Shown in pieces: positions 11,301 through 23,300 of a DNA stretch of 64,000 nucleotides. This DNA comes from Delphinapterus leucas. Its lineage: Eukaryota; Chordata; Mammalia; Artiodactyla; Monodontidae. Numbering within the stretch: the first letter of the stretch is position 1; every line of letters begins with the position of its first letter. The stretch is from NCBI RefSeq assembly GCF_002288925.2, contig NW_022098026.1:26710302-26774301 (forward strand). The letters run 5' to 3'. Under the pieces are notes generated by a model. That model was not told the DNA's origin, made no database searches, and saw only the letters and a program-made list of their open reading frames with translations. Position numbers and translations under genes: made by a program.

Positions 11301-14300
11301 GTCAGAATTAGGTCCAGAGTAGCAATTTCCCTGGTTGCTTCCTCTGTTTTCTGGGAAACAACATTGCCTGCCGGGCAAGTCAGGAACTTGTCAGGTGCTC
11401 GGGTGTTAGCTCAATGAGACGTTTTATTGGTCTGGACTTTTTAGGTGGCGGGAACTCAGCTCGAGCAACATTGGGTACAAGGGGGCTGATGAGCTCACAG
11501 AACTTAGGAGAGTCCAGGAGCAGCACAGCCGGGTTGAGGGGCCCACAGGGGCAGCAAGTGGGTCTTCTCCCTGCTCCTTTTTGTGCGTGGCCTCATGCTC
11601 TCCTGATCCAGACTGACTGCCTCCCTGTCAGGGGCAGGAGGGCACAGCCAGCTCCTGGGCACCGTGGGCACAGTGAAGCCCCAGAGACTCCAAGGAGGCT
11701 GACTTTGGCTGCATGCCCACACCCAGGCCAGGGCAGGGAGACAGCGATGGGCGAGCAAGCAAAACATCTAAGCTCCCCGAACCCCAGTTTCCCTCTCTGA
11801 AAACAGTGATAACCATGGCCTATGTCAGCAGGCTCAGTGAGGACTGAATGAGCAAATGCATGGGAAAGGCTTAGCATAGAGCCTGGTGCCACCAGCTCCA
11901 CCAGTACAAGCTCATGATAAACACCCAGTCGTGTAGAGATGGCCATTCTCCCTGAGCCATGACTAATAAATGCTGGTTACTGTCAATATTACCATCATTA
12001 TTAATAACACTTAGCACAGGGCTCAGCATATGTTATTGATCATTATTATTTTTTACTCAATTACCATTGTTATAAAGTACATAGCATAAGGGCTGGCACA
12101 GACACTCTCTAAATATTAGTTATAATAATAACAATAAGAATAATAAGAATACTCAGTGCCTGACACAGACGAAGCACTCAATACATTTGAATTGTGGTCC
12201 TAACTGTTATTAGTAGTATCCTGTGAATTACTGGGCATCTCGGGACTGCCATTCTCTTTTGCTTGTCCTGCCTGATATCCTCATGGTAACCAGCATCACA
12301 GTAGCCAAGCACTTTTCTCCCTTAAGCTCTTTATTAAGCTTCAAGCCCACTTGATCATGTCAGGTCCAGGCAAACCGGTCTTTTCCACTTCTCCCGTGGT
12401 GCCTCATCCCTGGGCACCAGCCCAACCTTCCAGGAGGGTGCGCCGGCAGCTAAGCCCAGCTTCTGCTCTGTGACTCCACCTGCCCAGCCAGCCCTCTGCT
12501 CTGGGAGTAGGAGAGTAAACACCACCCACCACCTTCAAGTCTCTCCATTACTCCTTTCCCCTTACCCAAACTAGATCTTGGCAAACAGGGGGTTTTGGTA
12601 GGGGACAGGAGATAATAACAACAACAACTACACTTACATAGTGCCTGCTCTTGGCAGACACTGTTCTCAGTGCTCTACATACATTAACTCATGAATCCGC
12701 ACAACAAATGTACAAGGCAGGTACTGTAATCATCCCATCTTCTAGATGGGAAAACTGAGGCACAGAGAGGTAACTGACTTGCTCTAGACGATGCCGCTAG
12801 TAAACGATGTAACCAGGATTGGAACGTCTTAAGAATATTACACTAAGTAATACATAAATTGCCTCATATATGGTGAAGATTTCCCAGTGGCCAAGATTAT
12901 AGCAATGATATCGTTGTTATTACATGTCACATTCAACAAAAGGGCTCACTCTTCTCCTCCTGCTGAGATTGGAACACTTAGTAGCAAGTGAAGAGAAGAG
13001 TGCCCCATGGTTCACAGAAGTGGTCCCCCTAATGATGGGGGTGGGGAGGAATTTTTTTAATTGAGGTAATATTCACATAAAATCAACCATTTCAGAATGA
13101 ACACTTCAGGAGCTTTTAGTACATTCACAGTGCTCTGCAACCACCACCTCTATCTAGTCCTGAAATATTTTTATCACCCCAAAAGGAAACCCATAGCCAT
13201 TAAGCAGTTGTTCCCCATTCCCCTCCCCTGAGCCCCTGGCAGCCACGAATCTGCTTTCTGTGTCAAGACAGAATATTTTGGGTATTTCATAAAGATGTGG
13301 CCTTTCGTGTCTATCTTCTTTCACTTAGCGTAATGTTTTCCAGATTCATCCACATTGTACCATGTGTCAGTGTTTCCTTCCTTTTTACAGCTGAATAATA
13401 TTCCATTATATGGATACACCACGCTTGTTTATTCGAGTGTGGATTTTAAAGGAGCCTTTCCAAGGTCCTAGCAAGGCTGTGTCAGAAAGATAATGCTTCT
13501 AACATAAAGGCAGAACTCGGAAACCTCACCCTGTTATGATCAAGAGAAATCCAGAGAAGAAACCTAACAATCTGGCTGGGATCAGAAGCTGAAAACTCAA
13601 TGCCTACTTAAACGAGCGAGAAAGGCCAGGAGGCAGACAGCAGGGTCTGAAAGTATTCATCTTCAAAAATGCTTCAAAACAAAACAAAACAAAAAACGCT
13701 GCGTTGGCCAAACAGAACCTTCTGGTGGGCCGGTTTCAGTCCCTGCTGTGTCTGTAAGCCTGGCTGGGCTTCTGGAAGACTGTGGCACCAGCTCCAGCTT
13801 TGGTATTGTAATCTCCACTAATGTGAAAAAAAAAAAAAAAAAGGGTGTTAGCAAATTGAATTTACAGGCCTGGCAGAGAGGTGGGTGGGTTCCCAAACCT
13901 TAAATAATCCACAGTGTTACAGGTATGGGGTGTGCTGTAACCAGTCAGAGAGAGAAGGCTGAATGCTGACTCCGCTAAGGATTAAAAACAGCCTTAATGC
14001 CTGGCTGAGGGACAGTTTTGGAGATCTAGGTTTCTATCTCTGAGTCAGCTGATACAGAAATAGCTAATCCTTCACTTCCATCACATTTACAGGAGGTTTT
14101 AACTGCAGAATCTGGAATTGTGGGTGATAGTCTCAGAGGATGAGCGTGTAACTCGTGGAATCAGGAGTCTAACAAGCAAAAAGTGCACCCAATACTTTGT
14201 ACTTCCCACTCCCCTGCCCTTAATCCTTGTTCTACTTTATAAGACATGATGAGCAAGTTAATCTCTTCCCACAGAGAGGCATTAAAATATTCAAAAACCC

Positions 14301-17300
14301 TTTTCCGCATTCTGTTATGTCTTCTCTTCTCCATGGAGAAGACCCTGCCTTAAGGCCTAATTTTGAGTCACCTCTCCATCCTGATTACCGTTGTCCTGTG
14401 GGTGCATATCAGTCTGTCTCTTTTTCTAAAATACAAAGATGGGATCCAACCAGTCACTCATTCATTTCTGAATCAGGTAGTCTTTTAGGATGAGAGCTAT
14501 TGACTGATGACATATGCAGACCCTAATCTTACAGGGGTCTTCATGAACAAATCATCTTTTCTTACCTTCATTTATCTAAGTTTATTGCTAACCTCCAACA
14601 AATCCTTTCCCTCTTTAATTTAAATGATATACTGCCAAAACCCAAACTTCTGCTTTTTTAAAATTTCTAATTATAGTTTCTTTCTCCCTTTTGATCCCTC
14701 CCCCACCCATCCACCCCCCACACACACTTATAAAAACCTGCTTTCCTGTATGCAGAATGCTGAAGCCATCTGTGGTTCAGCCTTATTTCAGAACAGATAC
14801 GTCAATGGCATGGAGAGACCATCTAGTCTGATGCCCTCGCTTTACACACCATTTCCCCCTCTGAGAACCTCTGTCTGACCTTTTACCTTCCCTGCGCCTC
14901 TGCCTCTTTCACTTAATCTCACAACCTTCTGAGGCATCTGCGTCCACCTCATCCATTTCCCACGGTGACCTGTAACGCGCTTCCTGCCAAAGCCACTGCA
15001 ATAAACAACTTCTGGTGGGTTCAGCGGCAACTCGGAGAGGACCAGAAATGCTCTCCCTAATAATTCCCGAAGCTGGGACCCCAACCCCACCACTTGGTGG
15101 TGGACACACCCTAAGATTGCCGAATCAAGCTGCAGACCCAGAGTCCCTCTACTGGGCTTTGAGAGCCATTGCACTTTACATTAGAAGGAAGTAATCTCAT
15201 ACAGAACCCATTAGGAACACCCAAGAACATCAGCAAACCAGAATCAGAGAGCCCCATCCCACAAGTGACAAAACTGGCCCTAGAATTAGAATTTTTAAGA
15301 TATAATCTCCAAGACCATCCAAAGCCCACCTCGTTGTTATTCAGATGAAGCAGGTGGGACGGAGCAGAGCCCCAGCAGGGCTGCTTACTGTGGGCCCCTC
15401 CTCTCACCACCATGTTTTTAGGCCTCATTGTTCAACCCTACACCACCCCCCTGTCACTTAGCCAGTATCCAGTCCTAGGGGTTCCAGGCAACAAACCATA
15501 ATGGAAAAGATATTCTAAAAACGAAGTCAGACAAACAAATGCCATCTGGGTGCTCAGGAATCTAGCCATTTGCTGGCTCCTTTCCTTTTAGGGTTGATTA
15601 CAAGAGCAGTGGCACCAGAGGGATAATATGTTCCTATTTTTCCCTCTAATCCAGGACACCTGTCCTTTCTTTGAGGAATGTGTAATATTTGGAGCTTCTT
15701 CTCAGCACATGACCAGCACCTGTTGCTCATGCCTTTCCAAATTGGCCTCTCCGATTTGGGGCTGGCCAACTGGACCCCCATCCACAAGAGAATGTGGGCA
15801 GCCGACTATGCTAAGTTTGAAGAGTCTGGAGTCTCTTAGAAATTAGCAGGTCAGGATAGTGCTCTCAAGCAGAATATATACATCATGACACCCCCTCCCC
15901 TTAAATGTGATAGCTCTGGTAGACTGTCGTAAGTCTTTGAAGAGAAAGGAAGGCTGGAGTTCACCACAGTCTGTCACTTTATTTCACCTCCACTGCCATT
16001 CATTCATTCAACAAATATTTATTGACCACCTGCTCTGTGTCACTCACTGCCAATCGTCCACTCATGTAATCACCCCACAAACATGTACGGGGCCTCTGCT
16101 GAGACCAAAGCCCCATGCTGGATGCCATAGGAGACCCAGCAATGAAGAAAGCTCAGCTCCCACCCAGAAGGAGCTCTTAATTTAGTGGGAGTGATAAATC
16201 CACAAGCTACTATGTTTTAAGACCATATTGCTGGGACAAAGAAAGATGGATCATAGAGGAGAGAGAAGTCACTCCCAGCTGGCAGGTAAGAAGGGTCACA
16301 GGATGTCATGTAAGAGGTGGACCTCGAGGAAGGGCAGGGTTTGGACAGGCAGAATGCATGGGTGGTTGAATCGATGTGGCGGCAGAGATCTGAAAACCAG
16401 GGGGTCCTCCTGGCTGCTGTGCAGGGGAGTAAACAGAGGTGGAGGATGGGGAGAGACCCCAAATTCTAGTAGGTGTGAAAGGTCTGAGGCTTTGTTATTT
16501 TCCTGGCCCCTTAGGCTCTGAGGTTTGGCACCCCATCTGCAAACAGGCAGCCCGGGCAGAGAAGAAGTTAAAGGTAAGCAAGCTGGTGGTGATACCAAAC
16601 CAGCTACTTCTAGCCACAGGCTGGGGGCACTGTGCTTTACTAGAGAGTCACTCTTAGTGTGTACACTTTCAAATGTGTGCCTGTATCCTTGGATTTCCTT
16701 AATAGTAACATCCACCTCATGGGGTTTTTGAAGGGATTAAGACATTGGATGTGAGAGCACTTTGAAAACGGTAAAGCACTGTATGAATGTGAGTTTTTAG
16801 TGTTTCTGGGGTGAGGCTATACCCTTCCCATTACTTACCAAGATGGTGACCTCTCTGAGGCACGTAGGCCATGGTTTTTCCCCAGCCGAAGGTCATTAAT
16901 AACAGTGGTTAAAACTGTCACAGAAATGGACAGTTTGCAAGGCATCTTCACAGCCACTGTCTGATTTGATTTAACACCATTGGGCAGGTGGGTTAGGAAT
17001 TGTGTCTTTGCTTTGCTTGTGAGAAAACCAAGGCCTTAAAGAGGGTGGTGACTTGCCCACAGTAATGCAGCCAGGCAGAAGCACAGACAGCGTCCCCAGG
17101 CACACGCTAGAGCAGCTGAGGACCTGTGTCCCTCTGAATGACTGTGCTCTGACAAGTACTAGGAAGTCCTGTGAATCTGGGTTCTTGATCCAAGGACTGC
17201 AAGAGGGGTGGGGCACAGCTCCTGAGTCTTTGATGGTATGGAGGGGAGACCTGGGTTGTGTGCTGGGGTGTCTCTACACGCTGGCCCCCAGATATCAACT

Positions 17301-20300
17301 TGGCCCTTGGGACGCTATTAAAGTTACCTGCTAGAATCTCAACTAAAAACACATGTGTACAATTTCTGACCAGCTGGTTAAACATTATCCCCTTTGCCAT
17401 CTCATCTGTTTCATTTGTGAAAGAGCTGGTCTATTGATGCATATTTTTTTTGAGCTGTGAGTTTTTTCCCCTGTTTCTTCCAAGGCCTCTCCCTTTAAAG
17501 GTCTAAGAAAATCTTATTGTCCTTTTCGTCCACAGTTTCCTTCTCTTTGTTGGCATTTCTCAAATTTCAGTTATCTCTCTACAACCCCGATGCTTTTTGC
17601 TGTATCTGTGTATCACTCGTATTACTATATGCTTCATTTTTTTCTTTACATCAACTCACTACTTTTTACTTCATCAAACTTATTTTAAAATAAAACTTTA
17701 TATCACCCAGTGGAAAACCAGTATTATTTTTTATAAATAGAAGGTTAACCCTAAAATAAATTCATTGAAAATGAAATATTTCGTAACAATAACTCTTAGA
17801 AATTCTAGCTAAATCATGTTACCTGAACTCTCTTTATTTAAAAGAAGGGAGGGGCGGTGAGGTGTGGAAGGTGGAATTAGCAATTGTTATTGAAATGTAT
17901 TAGGACCAAATTAAGACTTCCTCCTTGATCTAACCAAGGGACTGAAATAGAATTTTACATTTTATTCTCTCGCTCTGTGACTCAGTATTATCAAATTTTC
18001 TGCCAAAATTCATCTCCCCAGAGCCACACTAGTTCGCAATCTACAGTTTGGGAAACAGTGCTATATAGTCCAACTTAGAATGCTTTAAGTTGCAGGATGA
18101 GAGGTCTGGGAGGGAACGTAGCAGTCCTTGAGACCAGCCCCTGCGTTTCACAGATCAGGAATTCAGGATCCCTAAAATCGCATAGTTTACCAGTGGGCCT
18201 TGATTTCCAATCTGTTTACTTTTTAAGCACATCATGCTCTTAGATGCAGCAAGATAAACTTTGTGCTGTTCTGTTAAAGGAGCCATGAGTCCATCATTGC
18301 CATTGTCCAGAGAAAGATTTTTTAAGTCTCTCACTTAGGTTGATGTCATTTTGCAATGGATACACTATAAAAAGAATCAGTATGTTGTGCAATTACATGA
18401 CGTTTAACCTACCTTTATGTTTTGTATAAACAGACTGCTAAGGAATGATGCTAACCAGTTTTATTCCTTTAAAGTAAATACATTATTGACTGGGATAAGC
18501 CAAAATGAAGAGCTTTATGAGTAGCTTCCTATCTAAAAGGCCAATTAAAAATATGTTAAAAAAAAATCCTGTTCAACAGCATAAAGTCCTGTGCATTTCC
18601 AATTTCATTCACAATCAGACATTGATTTAAAAGGCAGAAAATAAAGAGACAGTACAGAAACAGCCAGAGTGCTTTCAGCAGTATTGCTAATGTTCCCCGA
18701 AGAACTGCGCTCTTATAGCCCCGTCTCCCCGCTCCCCACAAGGTTGGAGATGCCGTCTCTCACCCTCTGTCTTCATCTCTCCCACAGCATAGGCGGACGT
18801 CTGAAACTTCCATCTCACCCCCTGGATCTAGCATCGGGTCACCCAACCGAGTCATCTGCGTATGTATCACTTTTCAGCCACCGAACAGCCTTGCTCATCC
18901 CCAGGCCTGTTAATTAAAGAGTCTCTAAGGACAGCCAAAGACAGCAGTCAGGTTTCCATCCAGCCAATGTCTAGTGTGTGCCTGTCATGTGCTAGACTCC
19001 GTGCTAGGTCCTGAGGATGCAGTCGGGGACAGGGAAGACACGGACCCTCACGGAACCCACAGCCTTGTAAATAGTTACAGGGATAACATCAAGTTCAGTA
19101 GAAGCTCTGAAACCAATAATGATGTGCCTCTTCCCCCTGAGTCCTTGAGACCAGGGCAAAGTGAAATTTGGGTCAGAGTGGTGTTTGGAGTGGGTCTTGG
19201 GGGGGGGATGTTGATGTGGAGATAGTGGCGTGTGATAAAGAGGCAGACAGGAGGAAGAAGCCATACGAATGTGGAAACATGACTATAAAGGGTCTGCAAA
19301 CATAAAGAAGAGCTTCCTAGTCATGTGAGAAGTCCAGGGATGGAGCAAACTACACGCATGTGTCTGAGTTCCCAGCCCCAGAGGCACTGAAACACAGAGA
19401 CACTCCTCATTTGCAGGGATGTGGCAGAACGGACAAGAGTTGAGTCAGATGACCTCACAGGTCCCTTGGATATGTAATTTATTCATTCATTCATTAAGCA
19501 AATGCATCCTTGAATGTCTCCTCTGGGCTAAGTGCTGGGCTCTGGCGAGCTGCACCTGCCTGTCCTCATGACATTGACCCCATAAGTCCACGGATAATCA
19601 GATGCCATTCTAATAAGTGCCAGGGAGAAAAAGCGCAGGGTGCTCTGATGATGCTGCAGATGGACAGAGGGACCTGACAGTCTAGGACCAGTTGGGAGAA
19701 GAGTCCTGAGGAAGAAACAGATAAGCCCACGCCCGAGAGGTAAACAGAAGCTAGGTAAGGGAGGTGAGGAACGCAGAGCCGGAGAGGGCTGCAGTGAGCA
19801 GGGGAGGGGCCTGGCAGTCAGCAAACCTCTTGCAGCCTTTCTCATGTCAAAGGGCCATGAAGACCAGAAAGGAGGGAAGTGGTCCAGAGCAGGAAACCCA
19901 CTCCTCATGAGAAGCTCTAGAGACAGTCCCCAAACAAGCCAGCTCTGAGTAGGCCCTGCCCACCATTGCTTCATCATTATTTCACTCCAGATCCACATTC
20001 AGTTTCGTCCTCGATCCCTGGATAAAGCCCATCGATGAGACTGTTTCCTTTCCTTTCTTCTGTTCAAATGAAAAAAAGACGTAAGAGTTAGCATTGACTG
20101 CAACTTCAATATGGGTCAGCACGGCCATGTGGCTCCCACAAAAGAGAAGAGACTTTGATCACAGGCTGTCCTCATTGAAGATTCTAGTCCAGAACAAGAG
20201 AGATGACAGCTCCCCTGGTGCTGTGAATGGGGCCGGACCACAGTAGGATTAATGAGCTTAGTTTCAGAGCCTGCAGGGTGAGAAGGTTACTGGCAAACGT

Positions 20301-23300
20301 GCGCACGTCTCCAGAAGAGCGTTACCAGACGTACACAGCTGCATAGAATGTCACTACCCCCCAGCTGGCCTCCCTGTGCTTCCGGGAAGCCACCTTAAAT
20401 TCTGTGAATTAAGTTAGGCCCAGATGACGTTCACCCTGGCATTCTGGAGGAAGCTCGTAGAGTTGCCCCTGTGAGAAGCAGCCCCGCTACAGGTGAACAG
20501 CAGCAGCTGGAGACACCTGCCATTGTGCCCTTCAAATGGGGGCTTATCCACTGAGACCAGTCACCCCTGGCATATCCCAGCATTGGCCTCTGTCTCCCCT
20601 CCCGTATTCTGCTCTCACCTCCAGCTGCTCTGGGGAATGGCTGCCCCTGTCATGTGAGCCATGTTTTAAGTCAGACCGTTCCACACATGGTTTCCAAATT
20701 CAGGGAAGAATCCATCCAACCACTTTTGGGACATTTAGTAACAGGCAGAGAGATCCAGTATTGGTTCAGCGTTCATAAATATGGAGGTTTGGTATTAAAA
20801 TAGAATGATCAGTGAACCTGGAGGGGGCAAGTTCTTTCAAACTTTGCTCCACTCCCCACTGACTGCTAGAATCATCTCCAGCCCAATGTGTTCTCTTCCT
20901 TTCTTCCTGGCTAATTACGTTAGGATGCCTCTGTTCCATCACTGTGCCTCCAGACCTAAGGCTCATTTATAACCCAGTAAACAAGGAAGTATAGGAAGAA
21001 ATATAAATTTAGTGTTTTTGAGGTTTGGAGTAAAGTGCCCAGATAAATCTTGACAAGTTTGTAAGATGCCAAGAGCTCTCAAGGTCAAAATCTAACATCC
21101 CATGATAAAAGGCAGCAGTCAGTTCAGCAAGTGGACTCGCCTAATAAGGTTCCCTCTACCCACACCCCGCCAAATTGGTACAGTTGTGGGTGTCTGGCCT
21201 GGGCAGTCTCTGGCAGAAATGAGATGGCACACCTCAAAGGGTTTAAGTATGGAGGGAGTGTGTACAGAATTGTGGGCAGGGTCAGGGGACCCACAAGACC
21301 TAGTGCGGCATCCAGAGTCAGCAACAGCAGGAGGCTGTCACCACCCTAAGCCTAAAGGGAAGGGCTGGCCAGAGCTGCATCTGTGGCAGAGCAGCCGGGA
21401 CGGGAGCCAAGTCCATCACGGCCGGGCAGGGCGGGTGCAAGGGAGACATGTACACAGCCCCGCTCTCCACTCAGCCTGCAGGTGCCCCTCATTAGCCAAA
21501 CCCAGCTGAAAGCCAGGGAGCCTGTGACACAGTCCGTGGGACCTCAGAGCTCAGACCAGGGCCAGGAGGAGTGGGCAGTGGGTCTCAGGTGAGCAGACAA
21601 TGAACAGCATGGTGCCCAGACAGCAGTAGGATGGGATGGGGATGAAGGAGTGGAAGGGCCTTGGGAAGTGTTTAAAACATCAACAGTCCCAAGGTCTTTA
21701 TGAAAGTTGCTCTCTCTATGGCAGTCTTGGCCCTGAGACTTACCTGGCCCCCCAGACACTGGGAGAACGTTATAGGATAATACAGTCTCCTTGGATTCTC
21801 TCTTAATCTACCTCATCTCAGGACCTTGTAAGCCACAGTGGTTTTGGGGGACAGATCCTGACTGACCATAGCAGAAACCGGGTGACCAGAAACAGAGGGA
21901 ATGGCTGGAGGACGCAGATGTGGAAAGGACGTGGCTTCAGGAGCCACAAGATGGAAGCTGTCCTGAGCGGGGGAAGCTGTCTAAGTCCTTGTGGTTCTAG
22001 AGGGTTGAACTCAGGCCAAGGCAGGTGGTAGGTAGAGGCTCGCTTCAGTTCGATGCGAGGAGCAGCTCTCTGAGTGCAGCTCTCTGCCAGTTGTTAAGAC
22101 GGTGAACTCGCCATCCTGGGAAGCCAGGAGAGGCCAGTGGAGGGGGCAGGCTCCCAGGCTAGACTGCCTGGGTTTGAATTCTGGTACAGCTACTTATTAG
22201 CTGTGACCTTGGGCGAGTTCACTGATTTCTCTGTGCCTGTTTCCTTATGCAAAAACGAGGATAATATTCGTATGGACTATTAGAGTTGGTGGTTGTATGG
22301 ATTAACGGAGTTAAACCACATAAGGGACTTAGGATGGAGTCTGGCTCACAATAAGTGGTCAAGTGTTAGCTAGTGTTTTACTGCCGTGATTAATTCTGTC
22401 TTTACAACCTTCATCATCTTCTTCAAGGATGCTGTGAATGAAGATGCCCTCACTGTGTGGGGTTTGGAAGGCTGGATTCAGCCCTACTGGCTAAGCGGTA
22501 CAAGTTGCAGAATCTTTTGAGCCTCAGTTTCCTCATCTGGAAAACAGGAATCATATTTTTTTAATTTACTTTTTATTTTATGTTGGAGTATAGTTGATCT
22601 GGAAAACAGGAATCATATTTTTTTAATTTACTTTTTATTTTATGTTGGAGTATAGTTGATTTACAATGTTGTGTCAGCTTCAGGTGTACAGGCGTACTGT
22701 AGCTAAGTCAGCTAAAGTGACTTAGCTATACAGACACATATATCCATCCTTTTTCAGATTCTTTTCCCATATAGGTTATTACAGAATATTGAGTAGAGTT
22801 CCCTGTGGTATACAGCAGGTCCCTGTTGACTGTCAATTCCATGTATAGTAGTGTGTATATGTCAATCCCAAACTGCCGGTCTATTCCTCCCCGCTCCCAC
22901 CTTTCCCCCTTGGCAGCCATAAGTCTGCTTTCTAAGTCTGTGAGTCCGTTTCTATTCTGCAAATAAATTCATCTGTATCATCCTTCTAGATTACACATAT
23001 AAGTGATATCATGTGATATTTGTCTTTCTCTGTCTGACTTCACTTAGTATGATAATCTCTAGGTCCATCCATGTTGCTGCAAATAGCATTATTTCACTCT
23101 TTTTTATGGCTGAGTAATAATTCCATTGTATATATGTACCACGTCTTCTTTATCCATTCCTCTGTCGATGGACATTTAGGTTGCTTCCGTGTCTTGGCTC
23201 TTGTAAATAGTGCTGCAGTGAACATTGGAGTGCGTGTATCTTTTCGAATTATGGTTTTCTCCAGATATATGCCCAGGAGTAGGATTGCTGGGTCATATGG

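Larger units (their letters stand above)
5327..16514 (+). other. ABLIM3: ABLIM3 intron a-b (11.2 kb)
   Basis: GT-AG intron with no supported exon inside. It carries many old repeats: a hAT-like element (7138-7352), several MIRs, an L2-like repeat (about 8160-9270), an antisense L1 fragment (13051-13440), reiterated MIR-like tails (about 11868-12215) and a short TAA run at 10147-10166. The stretches 9530-10150 and 10600-11180 are AT-rich without an obvious repeat match and could be conserved non-coding DNA, but that needs an alignment. Confidence 0.75.
16574..18787 (+). other. ABLIM3: ABLIM3 intron b-c (2.2 kb)
   Basis: GT-AG intron. It holds MIR pieces near 16690-16800 and 16910-17090, then AT-rich sequence (about 17400-18660) where I recognise no repeat and no exon. 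Confidence 0.75.
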
